Counted from the first letter of the stretch, positions 17,379-24,893 are shown. The stretch: 64,000 nucleotides of DNA from Phenylobacterium sp. SCN 70-31 (GCF_001724605.1 NZ_MEEX01000028.1:1-64000), one strand, 5' to 3'. The notes: generated by a model not told the origin, from the letters alone. Made by a program: numbers and translations.

Positions 17379-18581
17379 ATGGCTGATTTCGGCGGCGTCG
17401 ACCTGTCCGCCTTCCGGGACGAGGTCCGGGCCTGGATCGCGGCGAACTTCCCGCCGGCGCTGACGGGCGCGGCGGCCCCGGAGGGCCGAGAGCTGTCGCC
17501 CGAGCAGGACGCGTGGCGCCGCGCCGTGGGCGAGAAGGGCTGGGGCGTGCCCACCTGGCCCGCGGCGTACGGGGGCGGGGGCCTCGGCCGTAGCGAGGCG
17601 CGGGTGATCGCCGAGGAGCTGGCCGCGGCCGGCGCCTACAACCCGATCGGCGGCATGGGCGTGATGATGTTCGGCCCGACTCTGCTGGAGTACGGCGACG
17701 AGGCCCAGAAGAGGCGGCACATCCCGCCGATCGCGCGGGGAGAGCTGCGCTGGTGCCAGGGCTTCTCGGAGCCGGGCGCCGGGTCGGACCTGGCGGGACT
17801 CCAGACCAGGGCGGCGGACGCCGGCGACCGCTATGTCGTTGACGGCCAAAAGGTGTGGACGAGCGGCGCCCAGTGGGCCGACTGGTGCTTCTGCCTCGTG
17901 CGGACCGACCCCTCGAAAAAGCATGAGGGGATCAGCTTCCTGCTCATCGACATGCGGACGCCGGGGGTCGAGGTGCGGCCGATCCTGCTCATCAACGGGA
18001 CGTCCCCGTTCTGCGAGACCTTCTTCACCGGCGTGGAGGTTCCCAAGGCGAATCTGGTCGGGCCGTTGAACGGCGGCTGGACCATCGCCAAGCGGCTGCT
18101 CCAGCACGAGCGCGAGGGGATTTCGGGGGCGAACCAGGCCGGCGCGCCCGGGGTGACGCCCGGTCCGCCGTTGCCGGAGCTGGCCGTTTCGCTGGTGGGG
18201 CGTGACGACGACGGGCGCCTGGCCGACCCGGACCTGCGTCGCCGCCTGACGGACCACCTGATGGAGGCGCGCGCTTTCCAGCTCACCGGCCGCCGCGCGG
18301 CCGCCGAGGCGCGCAGCAACCAGGGCCCGTCGGCCGCGTCGTCCGTGTTGAAGAACGTGGGCTCGAAGGTGCGTCAGGCCCGCGCCGAACTGACGATCGA
18401 GACCCTGGGTCACCGGGGCCTTGGCTGGGAGGGTGATGCTTTCGGGCCCGACGACCTGGGCGCCGTGCGGGCCTGGCTGCGTGGAAAATCGGGTACGATC
18501 GCCGGCGGATCTTGGGAGGTTCAGCTCAACATCATCTCGAAGCGCATCCTGGGTTTGCCGGAGACGACGCCTTCCAGATAG
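17379..18581 (+). CDS. Acyl-CoA dehydrogenase, paralogue 4 (classical catalytic Glu replaced by Ala)
   Basis: The 400-residue protein shares the motifs RWCQGFSEPGAGSDLAGLQT and KVWTSGAQWADWC with its neighbours. The C-terminal motif reads TIAGGSWEVQLNIISKRILG, with Ala375 where classical enzymes have Glu. Glu244 in LLQHERE is present. Sequence around the substrate loop (GANQAGAPGVTPGPPLPELA) differs from the other paralogues, which suggests a different acyl pocket. GGTGAGG precedes the ATG. The upstream spacer contains AAACATCTGT, similar to half of the palindrome in front of paralogue 1. The 152 bases after it are unusually AT-rich. Confidence 0.88.
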   Translation: MADFGGVDLSAFRDEVRAWIAANFPPALTGAAAPEGRELSPEQDAWRRAVGEKGWGVPTWPAAYGGGGLGRSEARVIAEELAAAGAYNPIGGMGVMMFGPTLLEYGDEAQKRRHIPPIARGELRWCQGFSEPGAGSDLAGLQTRAADAGDRYVVDGQKVWTSGAQWADWCFCLVRTDPSKKHEGISFLLIDMRTPGVEVRPILLINGTSPFCETFFTGVEVPKANLVGPLNGGWTIAKRLLQHEREGISGANQAGAPGVTPGPPLPELAVSLVGRDDDGRLADPDLRRRLTDHLMEARAFQLTGRRAAAEARSNQGPSAASSVLKNVGSKVRQARAELTIETLGHRGLGWEGDAFGPDDLGAVRAWLRGKSGTIAGGSWEVQLNIISKRILGLPETTPSR

Positions 18582-18733
18582 ACAGAAAATCTTCAAAACA
18601 TTGAATAAATTGGAGAAAATATAGGAGATTCCATGGGTCTGGGTTCTGGGTTTTCTCCGCCTTCTGTGGTTTGAATAGGGTGCGCCCGCGGCGCCTTTGA
18701 ACGACGATTTTTCTGACGAGGACGATTTCCGAG
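18582..18733. other. AT-rich spacer with long inverted repeat
   Basis: This spacer between ACAD 4 and ACAD 5 is far more AT-rich than the rest of the window, especially 18582-18660. GGAGAAAA (18612-18619) and TTTTCTCC (18651-18658) are perfect inverted arms 31 bases apart. The loop contains a small open frame with its own Shine-Dalgarno sequence. The layout could be an attenuator-like leader, a weak terminator or an internal promoter. Confidence 0.4.
18633..18674 (+). CDS. Possible 13-residue leader peptide
   Basis: AGGAG lies 5 bases before an ATG that opens a 13-codon frame, MGLGSGFSPPSVV, ending in TGA 59 bases before the next ACAD. The frame runs through the right arm of the inverted repeat, so its translation could disrupt the hairpin. 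It is rich in Gly, Ser and Pro codons. It may equally be a chance frame. Confidence 0.22.
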   Translation: MGLGSGFSPPSVV

Positions 18734-19942
18734 ATGGCTGATTTTGGCGGTACCGACCTGGACGCCTTCCGCAAGGAGGCCCGGGACTGGGTGGCGGCGA
18801 ACTTTCCCGCCGAACTGAAGGGCAAGCCCAACCCGATGGCGCGCGAGGAGCGGGACCGGCCGCTCACCCCGGCGCAGGACGCCTGGCGCAAGGCCGTGGG
18901 CGACAAGGGCTGGGGCACGCCGACGTGGCCCAAGGCGTACGGCGGCGGCGGCCTGTCGCCGGCCGAGGCCCGCGTGGTGCAGGGCGAGTTCGCCCGCGCC
19001 GGCGCCTACAACCCGATCGGCGGCATGGGCGTGATGATGTTCGGCCCGACGCTGCTGGAATACGGCACCGAAGCGCAGAAGCAGGAGCATATCCCCCCGA
19101 TCTGCCGCGGCGAACTCCAGTGGTGCCAGGGCTTCTCCGAACCGGGCGCCGGGTCGGACCTGGCCAGCCTCCAGACGCGGGCGGACGACAAGGGCGACCA
19201 CTTCATCATCAACGGGCAAAAAGTCTGGACCAGCGGCGCCCAATGGGCCGACTGGTGCTTCTGCCTGGTGCGCACCGACACCTCGAAGAAGCACGAGGGC
19301 ATCTCGTTCGTGCTGTTCTCGATGCACCAGCCGGGCGTTGAGGTTCGGCCGATCAAGCTGATCGCGGGCAATTCGCCCTTCTGCGAGACCTTCTTCAACG
19401 ACGCGCGCGCCGAGAAGAAGGATCTGGTGGGGCCCCTGAACGGCGGCTGGACCATCGCCAAGCGGCTGCTCCAGCACGAGCGCAACGGCCTGACGGGCGC
19501 GGGCGGCGGCCTGGGCTCGGGCGGGCGGCCGCTGGAGGACATGGCGAAGCAGTACGTGGGCGTGGACGGCGAAGGCCGGATCGACGACCAGGACCTGCGC
19601 ACCCGCCTGGTCACCAACGCCATGAACATGCGCGCCTTCCAGCAGACGGCGGTGCGGGCGATGGTCGAGGCCAAGGGCAACCAGGGCCCCTCGACGGCGA
19701 CGTCGATCATGAAGAACGCCGGCACCCAGCTGATCCAGGAGCGTCACGAGATGACGCTGGAGATCATGGGCCACCAGGGCCTGGGCTGGGAGGGAGACAC
19801 CTTTACGGCCGAGGAGCTGGGCGCCGTGCGCGGCTGGCTGTTCGGCAAGGCGTTCACGATCTTCGGCGGCAGCCAGGAGGTGCAGTCGAACATCGTCAGC
19901 AAGCGCATCCTGGGCTTGCCTGACCTGACGCAAGCCCATTGA
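18734..19942 (+). CDS. Acyl-CoA dehydrogenase, paralogue 5 (classical catalytic Glu replaced by Phe)
   Basis: The 402-residue protein is the closest relative of paralogue 3 in the window. It has QWCQGFSEPGAGSDLASLQT, KVWTSGAQWADWCFCLVRTD and the C-terminal TIFGGSQEVQSNIVSKRILG with Phe377 at the classical catalytic position; Glu249 in LLQHERN is retained. Its substrate-loop region (LTGAGGGLGSGGRPLED) again differs from the other copies. The upstream sequence TTGAACGACGA resembles TTGAACGACAA before the next gene. A FAD-dependent acyl-CoA oxidation is expected; the exact substrate is unknown. Confidence 0.88.
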   Translation: MADFGGTDLDAFRKEARDWVAANFPAELKGKPNPMAREERDRPLTPAQDAWRKAVGDKGWGTPTWPKAYGGGGLSPAEARVVQGEFARAGAYNPIGGMGVMMFGPTLLEYGTEAQKQEHIPPICRGELQWCQGFSEPGAGSDLASLQTRADDKGDHFIINGQKVWTSGAQWADWCFCLVRTDTSKKHEGISFVLFSMHQPGVEVRPIKLIAGNSPFCETFFNDARAEKKDLVGPLNGGWTIAKRLLQHERNGLTGAGGGLGSGGRPLEDMAKQYVGVDGEGRIDDQDLRTRLVTNAMNMRAFQQTAVRAMVEAKGNQGPSTATSIMKNAGTQLIQERHEMTLEIMGHQGLGWEGDTFTAEELGAVRGWLFGKAFTIFGGSQEVQSNIVSKRILGLPDLTQAH

Positions 19943-20043
19943 GAATAGCGGCGAAGCCGGCGCTCCGCACGGGGTGGCCGGCGCGCTCGTATTGAATCGA
20001 ACCCATTGAACGACAACGCGAATTTGACGAGGAAAACACTGAT

Positions 20044-21141
20044 ATGGCCGTTCTGACCGAAGAACAGAGCATGCTGCGCGACGCGGCCAAGAGCTGGGTG
20101 CAGGAAAAGAGCCCAGTGACGGCGTTCCGCAAGGTCCGGGACAGCGGGGCCGAGCTTGGCTACGACGTCGCCGCCTGGAATGAGATGGCCGAGATGGGCT
20201 GGGCCGGGGTGATCATCCCGGAAGAGTTCGGCGGGTCCAACTTCGGGTATCTGTCCCTGGGCCTGGTGCTCGAGGAACTGGGCCGCACCCTGACGGCCTC
20301 GCCGCTGATCGCCTCGGGTCTGGCCGGCGCCTCGGCGCTGATCCTGGGCGGGTCCGACGCGCAGAAGGGCGAATGGCTGCCCAAGCTGGCCGACGGCTCG
20401 GCCGTGGCCACCCTGGCGGTGGACGAAGGCCCCCACCACCGGCCCGACAAGGTCGAAGCGAGCGTCAGCGGCGGCAAGCTGAACGGCAAGAAGGTGTTCG
20501 TGCTGGAAGGCATGGCCGCCGACGTCTTCGTGGTCTCGGCCAAGGACGGCGGCAATATCGAGCTGTATCTGGTCAAGGCCGACGCGGCGGGCGTGAGCCG
20601 CCAGAAGCTGTCGCTGGCCGACAGCCGCGGCGCGGCGAACGTGACGTTCGAGAACGTGGCCGTCTCGGACGCCGACAAGCTCTCGGGCGGCGCGGCGCTG
20701 CTGGAGAAGGTGCTGGACCGCGCCCGGGCCGGACTCTCGGCCGAGATGCTGGGCGCCGCCATCCAGGCGTTCGAGACCACGCTGGACTACCTGAAGACCC
20801 GCGTGCAGTTCGGCCAGGTGATCGGCAGCTTCCAGGCGCTGCAGCACCGGGCGGCCAAGATGTTCACCGAGCTGGAGCTGGCGCGCTCGGCGGTGGAGGC
20901 GGCGCTCGCCGCCATCGACGCCGACAGCCCCGACGTGCCGGAACTGGCGTCGCTGGCCAAGGCCAAGATGGGCGACACCTTCCACCTCGTCTCGAACGAG
21001 ATGGTCCAGATGCACGGCGGCATCGGCATGACCGACGCCCACGACGCCGGCTTCTACCTGAAGCGCGCCCGGGCCGCCGAAGCCGCCTTCGGCAATCAGG
21101 CGTACCACCGCGACCGCTACGCGCGGATCAACGGCTACTGA
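20044..21141 (+). CDS. Short acyl-CoA dehydrogenase-family protein, likely partner subunit
   Basis: The 365-residue protein belongs to the ACAD superfamily but is shorter and diverged. The N-terminal helices (LTEEQSMLRDAAKSW), the EEFGGSNFGYL loop and C-terminal QMHGGIGMTDAHDAGFYLKRA are ACAD-like. It ends soon after, without an EGTSE motif, and the helix-G Glu is replaced (VLDRARAGL), so both known catalytic-base positions are empty. This pattern is known for the non-catalytic partner in heterotetrameric ACADs of steroid degradation, so it may pair with one of the five full-length enzymes. It is the last gene of the block, followed by a strong terminator. Confidence 0.85.
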   Translation: MAVLTEEQSMLRDAAKSWVQEKSPVTAFRKVRDSGAELGYDVAAWNEMAEMGWAGVIIPEEFGGSNFGYLSLGLVLEELGRTLTASPLIASGLAGASALILGGSDAQKGEWLPKLADGSAVATLAVDEGPHHRPDKVEASVSGGKLNGKKVFVLEGMAADVFVVSAKDGGNIELYLVKADAAGVSRQKLSLADSRGAANVTFENVAVSDADKLSGGAALLEKVLDRARAGLSAEMLGAAIQAFETTLDYLKTRVQFGQVIGSFQALQHRAAKMFTELELARSAVEAALAAIDADSPDVPELASLAKAKMGDTFHLVSNEMVQMHGGIGMTDAHDAGFYLKRARAAEAAFGNQAYHRDRYARINGY

Positions 21142-21176
21142 GAGGCTGTGGCCTCATCGGTTCCGATGTGACGAAG

Positions 21177-21206
21177 CCCCGTCGGCCGCAAGGCCGGCGG
21201 GGTTTT
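21177..21206 (+). terminator. Intrinsic terminator of the ACAD block
   Basis: An 11-base-pair stem (CCCCGTCGGCC / GGCCGGCGGGG, one G-T pair) with loop GCAA is followed by TTTT. It starts 35 bases after the last ACAD stop. Confidence 0.85.
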
Positions 21207-21217
21207 GCGTGGGGGGA

Positions 21218-21661
21218 TCAGCTCAACCCGAGCCGTCGGCGAGCCTCACGGATGATCTCGTCCACCAAGCCTTCCGTGTTGGTCGATATGTAGGCGTTCA
21301 TCCGCCAACGGGCCGTCAGATAGTGTTGACCGGACGTACTCTCCAGGAAGGCGACGATTTCCCGGAGTTCGTCTTCCGTGAACTCCCAGTTCAGGTGTCC
21401 TTCGTACTCGTCCTGCCAGACTTGTCTGTGGGGCAGATAGGCTTGCCGAAGGTGTTCCATCGGAAGCTGCATGGCGTCACCCAATGTGAGGTCGGGCCGG
21501 GCTTCCGCAAGGTCCTTGAACAACTGGCTCCCAGCTCGGCCGTAGGTATCTAGGAAGCCGCCGCGATCGATATCCGCCTGCAGTCCGCTTGCGCGCAGAA
21601 GCCGTCGAATCAGGTCCAGCTTGGCGGGGCTCGGTGGCTCAGGGATCATCGCTGCGTTCAC
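21218..21661 (-). CDS. DUF2059-like helical protein
   Basis: The roughly 147-residue protein contains a helical domain with FTEDELREIVAFLESTSGQHYL, the signature stretch of the DUF2059 family. GTG at 21661 is the best start because GAGGAG lies 7 bases before it; ATG at 21649 is four codons further in and ATG at 21715 would add 18 residues. Unlike most family members, no clear signal peptide is present with any of these starts, so it may be cytoplasmic. It stands alone between the ACAD terminator and a divergent terminase-like gene. Function is unknown. Confidence 0.65.
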   Translation of the reverse strand: MNAAMIPEPPSPAKLDLIRRLLRASGLQADIDRGGFLDTYGRAGSQLFKDLAEARPDLTLGDAMQLPMEHLRQAYLPHRQVWQDEYEGHLNWEFTEDELREIVAFLESTSGQHYLTARWRMNAYISTNTEGLVDEIIREARRRLGLS

Positions 21662-21869
21662 AACGTCGCTCCTCGCGGAGACGATGCATAGCACAAGCCG
21701 CGGTGACTTCGGCATCGGCCGCAAGGCGACGCTGGGCGGACGATCACGCTCCGCGGTGTTTGAGGGTTGCCCCTGTCCACCACGCACCAGACGGCGTGCC
21801 CTCACGCCGCCTCTCGAAGGAGGTGGGGATGCGTCCGTTTCTGACGTGGCGGTGGGGCGGATTGGCGCC

Positions 21870-22565
21870 ATGAGCGACCGCAACACCCCCTCCCGGTTCA
21901 CCAGCCCCGTTCCCTGGATGGACAAGGCGCCGGGGTTCAAGGACACGGCCTTCACCTGGGCGATGGGCGACCTGATCCTGGGCCGGGTGATGGCCGGGGA
22001 GACGATGAAGGCGATCACGGCCGATCCCAGGATGCCGGCCTATTGCACCGTCTATCGCTGGGCGAAGGTGGTTCCGGAATTCGGCGACGTGCTGCGGGAG
22101 GCGCGGGTGCTGCTGGCGGCGATGCGGATCAGCAACGCCGACGCCCGGCGCCAGGCTTTCCGGGAATGGGCGTCCGAAGGGCGCCGCCGCGACGGCCGGC
22201 GACGTGGGGGCGGAAAGGGGCCATCCGTGCCCGCGGCGGCGCTGGAGGCGGTGCTCCAGGCGATCCGCGACGGCGCGTCGATGCTCGAGGCGACGCAGGC
22301 GCCGGGCGCAGCCTCGTCGAAGGCGATCTATTCTCGAGTGCGCGGCTGCCCGGGCTTTCGCGCCGCATTCGAAGATGCGTGCGGCTGGCGTGACCTGACC
22401 CTCTGGATGGCGGCCGAACGGGCCATCGATGCGTGCTGCACGATTGGAATCCAGGCCGCGGCGGCCCGATTGCGGGCGGCCGGTGCGCGGCGGGGGCGCT
22501 TGACGCCGCGCCTGTATCGGGACGGCGCGGCAGAACAGGCCCGGCGGTGGAGGGCGCCAAGATGA
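21870..22565 (+). CDS. Orphan terminase-small-subunit-like DNA-binding protein
   Basis: The 231-residue protein has two related helix-turn-helix-like halves. The first (about 25-80) includes ILGRVMAGETMKAITADPRM then TVYRWAKVVPEF; the second (about 115-170) includes VLQAIRDGASMLEATQAPGA then AIYSRVRGCPGF. This arrangement, a helix pair followed by a recognition-helix YRW or YSR motif, resembles phage terminase small subunits and related proteins. A basic linker (RRRDGRRRGGGKG) joins the halves and the C-terminus is also basic. No large terminase, portal or integrase is near, so this is either a domesticated remnant or a host DNA-binding protein. The family call rests on motif resemblance only. 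Confidence 0.55.
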   Translation: MSDRNTPSRFTSPVPWMDKAPGFKDTAFTWAMGDLILGRVMAGETMKAITADPRMPAYCTVYRWAKVVPEFGDVLREARVLLAAMRISNADARRQAFREWASEGRRRDGRRRGGGKGPSVPAAALEAVLQAIRDGASMLEATQAPGAASSKAIYSRVRGCPGFRAAFEDACGWRDLTLWMAAERAIDACCTIGIQAAAARLRAAGARRGRLTPRLYRDGAAEQARRWRAPR

Positions 22566-22608
22566 CTCCGCGCGCCGCCGGGCCTGCGTGGTCTGTGGGC
22601 GCCGGGGC

Positions 22609-22983
22609 CTAGAGCCGGTGCAGCGCGCAGAGCTTGTTGCCGTCGGGGTCGCGAAGGTAGGCGAGGTAGAGCTTGCCGACGCTGCCTTCGCGCAGGCCGG
22701 GCGGGTCTTCGATCGACGTGCCGCCCGCCGCGACGCCCGCCGCGTGCCAGGCGTCGACCTGGGCGGAATCCTTGCAGGCGAAGCCGATGGTGGCGCCGTT
22801 GGCGTGGGTGGCCGGCTGGCCGTCGATGGGCTCGGAGACGGCGAAGACGCCCGTGGGCGTCATGTAGAAGATGCGGTGGCCGTCCTGCATCGCCGGGCCG
22901 ACGCCCAGCGTGCCGAGGAGCGCGTCGTAGAACGCCTTGGCGCGGGGCAGGTCGTTGGCGCCGACCATGATGTGCGAGAACAT
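22609..22983 (-). CDS. VOC (glyoxalase/dioxygenase superfamily) protein
   Basis: The 124-residue protein begins FSHIMVGANDLPRAKAFYDA and ends YLRDPDGNKLCALHRL, the start and end of a two-module VOC domain. His4 is a likely metal ligand. The common C-terminal Glu ligand is replaced in this subfamily (KLCALHR). VOC proteins include glyoxalases, dioxygenases and resistance proteins, and the substrate cannot be assigned. The gene is alone on its strand between a terminase-like gene and a DUF4870 gene, with AGGGAGGGA before the ATG. Confidence 0.85.
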   Translation of the reverse strand: MFSHIMVGANDLPRAKAFYDALLGTLGVGPAMQDGHRIFYMTPTGVFAVSEPIDGQPATHANGATIGFACKDSAQVDAWHAAGVAAGGTSIEDPPGLREGSVGKLYLAYLRDPDGNKLCALHRL

Positions 22984-23044
22984 GTGTATCCCTCCCTGGA
23001 TTCAAGGGCGGGACCTTGGCGCGCCGCCGCGCCGGGCGCAACGG

Positions 23045-23094
23045 CCCCTTCCCACCTGGGGGCCACTTGGGCGGGCCACCTGGGCGGGAAGGGG
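23045..23094. repeat. Long GC-rich inverted repeat
   Basis: CCCCTTCCC (23045-23053) and GGGAAGGGG (23086-23094) are perfect 9-base inverted arms. The 32-base loop contains a repeated CCACCTGGG. The element lies just 3' of the DUF4870 gene on the minus strand and may act as a transcript-end hairpin, although no T-run follows. Confidence 0.4.
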
Positions 23095-23107
23095 AGCGTC
23101 AGGCCGA

Positions 23108-23503
23108 TCAGGCCAGGACGGCGTAGGGGCGGGGATAGGCCTCGCCGCGGCTGAGGTAGACCAGGCCCACGATGCAGCGGACGCCGTACCAGATGCAGGC
23201 GGCGGCCCCGAGCAGCCAGGCCACTCCCATGATCGGGAAGCCGATCAGGATGATGCTGAGGATCGCGCCCACCCCGAAGAGGACGCCGGTGGCGACCATC
23301 ATCAGGAGTCCGATCCAGAACGTGCGGATCATGAAGGTGTAGTGGCTGGCGTTGACGGGCCCGGCCGTGCTGCGCTGGCTGTAGGCGATCACCAGGCCGA
23401 TGATGGCGGTGATCCCCGTGGCGTAGGCCAGGAGATAGAGCGCGTAGCAGACCGCGGGCATGGTCTTGTCCTCGGCCGCGCTGAAGCTCGCGTTGTGGGT
23501 CAT
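23108..23503 (-). CDS. DUF4870-like membrane protein
   Basis: The 131-residue protein has a short polar N-terminus (MTHNASFSAAEDKT) and three to four membrane helices: AVCYALYLLAYATGITAIIG, IGLLMMVATGVLFGVGAILS and GVAWLLGAAACIWYG. Two of its features, SRGEAYPRP at the C-terminus and HYTFMIRTFW in the second loop, fit the DUF4870/Tic20-like small membrane family. Function is unknown. It is a single gene with about 170 bases of upstream sequence. Confidence 0.72.
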   Translation of the reverse strand: MTHNASFSAAEDKTMPAVCYALYLLAYATGITAIIGLVIAYSQRSTAGPVNASHYTFMIRTFWIGLLMMVATGVLFGVGAILSIILIGFPIMGVAWLLGAAACIWYGVRCIVGLVYLSRGEAYPRPYAVLA

Positions 23504-23675
23504 CGTCGGTCAGGTCCCTCCAGGGCGGGCGCCGGAAGGGCGCCTCACGCAAATAGATGGACTCGGAACGCGGTCACGCAAAGACGGCTCCGCGTTACAA
23601 ATGCGACAGGTGATCCGCGCCGCAATCGGCGAGAGACACGGCCCGGGATACGGCGGGGTTCGTGTCCGAGGCCGC

Positions 23676-24059
23676 TCAGGCCCGCTCGAGCACGATCTCG
23701 ACGCCGGCGCCGGTGGCGTGGGGCGCCAGCGCCAGGGGCTTTTCGATGCGGACGCGGGCGCGGGTCACGCGCGGATCGGCGAGGCAGCGTTCGGCGAGAC
23801 GGTGGGCGAAGGTCTCGACCAGATCGACGTGGCCCTCGGCGGCCAGCGCCTGGGCCGCCTGGAGGATCGTCTCGTAGTTCACCGTCTCGGCCAGACGGTC
23901 GGAGGCGTTGGTGGGCGCATCCAGCTCGACGTCGACGATGAGGGGCTGAACGCGGCCGATCTCGTGGCGGTAGACGCCGATCTCGGCCTGCACCTTCACG
24001 CCGGTGACGAAGACCCTGGAGACGGCCAGGCGTACGGGGCTGTGGGTGGGGGCGTTCAT
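23676..24059 (-). CDS. folB: Dihydroneopterin aldolase
   Basis: The 127-residue protein has the FolB core: VKVQAEIGVYRHE (substrate-binding Glu), VNYETI (Tyr at the pterin pocket), ETFAHRLAERCL and RIEKPLAL (catalytic Lys). FolB cleaves dihydroneopterin to hydroxymethyl-dihydropterin and glycolaldehyde in folate synthesis. Its ATG overlaps the upstream SDR stop by 4 bases, so the two are coupled. The SDR partner may be a pteridine reductase, which makes a small folate or pterin operon. Length is normal for the family. Confidence 0.88.
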   Translation of the reverse strand: MNAPTHSPVRLAVSRVFVTGVKVQAEIGVYRHEIGRVQPLIVDVELDAPTNASDRLAETVNYETILQAAQALAAEGHVDLVETFAHRLAERCLADPRVTRARVRIEKPLALAPHATGAGVEIVLERA

Positions 24060-24784
24060 GACAGGTGCTGTCCCGAATCCACGGCGATCATCTGGCCGGT
24101 CACCGCGCGGGCGTCGATCAGATAGGCCAGCGCCGCGCCGATGTCCTCGGGCGGGACGGGACGCCCGAGCGGGGTGGACGCCGCCTCGGCGGCGAAGGCC
24201 GCGGCGTCCTGATGGATCGAGGCCAGGACGGGACCCGGGCCGATGCCGTTCACCCGGATTCGCGGGGCCAGGTCGCGGGCCAGCATCTGGGTTGCGGCCC
24301 AGAGAGCGGACTTGGACAGGGTGTAGGTGAAGAAGTCGGGGCCGGGGCGCCAGACCCTCTGGTCGAGGATGTTGACGATCAGCCCGTCGCGGTCCGTTGG
24401 CAGGCGCCGCGCGAAGGCCTGGGCCAGGACCAGGGGCGCTCGCAGGTTGGTCTCCAGGTGGAGGTCCCAGGAGGCGCGGTTCATGTCGGCGAAGGCGTCG
24501 TTCTCGAAGACGGACGCGGAGTTCACCAGGAGGGTGACGGGCCCCAGCTCGGCCTCGGCCTCGCCCACCAGGGCCACGGTGGCGCTCTCCTTGCGCAGGT
24601 CGCAGGTGAGGAGGGCGGCCTTGCGGCCGTGGCCGCGGACCTCGCCGGCGGCGGCCTCGGCGTCGTCGTCGACGGCGCGGACGTGGAGGGCGACGTCATA
24701 GCCGGCCCGGGCGGCCGTGGCGGCCAGCACGCGGCCGATGCGCCGGGCCGCGCCGGTGATCAGGGCTGCGCCGCGGCGGCCCAC
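24056..24784 (-). CDS. SDR oxidoreductase, pteridine-reductase/FolM-like
   Basis: The 242-residue protein is a classical short-chain dehydrogenase. TGAARRIG is the cofactor loop, NSAS follows strand 4, and YTLSK carries the catalytic Tyr and Lys. The Arg-rich ARRIG loop is typical of pteridine reductases (PTR1, FolM) that prefer NADPH. Coupling with folB by a 4-base overlap supports a pterin role. The start is GTG at 24784, since no ATG is available nearby. A general SDR function remains possible. Confidence 0.78.
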   Translation of the reverse strand: MGRRGAALITGAARRIGRVLAATAARAGYDVALHVRAVDDDAEAAAGEVRGHGRKAALLTCDLRKESATVALVGEAEAELGPVTLLVNSASVFENDAFADMNRASWDLHLETNLRAPLVLAQAFARRLPTDRDGLIVNILDQRVWRPGPDFFTYTLSKSALWAATQMLARDLAPRIRVNGIGPGPVLASIHQDAAAFAAEAASTPLGRPVPPEDIGAALAYLIDARAVTGQMIAVDSGQHLS

Positions 24785-24812
24785 GGGACGGTCTGCCGGG
24801 CTCGCGGGCGCC

Positions 24813-24893
24813 TCAGTCGAAGCGGCCGAACTCGAAATAGTTCAGCGCCGCGAGGACGCCGACGAACACGAGGATCATGTAGATGCCGCTCAT
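24813..24893 (-). CDS. Tiny single-helix membrane peptide, 26 aa
   Basis: MSGIYMILVFVGVLAALNYFEFGRFD has one hydrophobic helix flanked by a short N-terminus and an acidic-aromatic tail. CCGGAGG is placed about 5 bases before the ATG. The frame ends 28 bases before the SDR start and is too short for usual gene callers. A similar short peptide is found at 32211. Likely a real small membrane protein of unknown function. Confidence 0.5.
   Translation of the reverse strand: MSGIYMILVFVGVLAALNYFEFGRFD

Noticed and set aside
21870-22565. Prophage or integrated element around the terminase-like gene
   Set aside because: No integrase, capsid, portal, tail or lysis genes and no tRNA attachment site are seen within 10 kb, so only an orphan gene is claimed.
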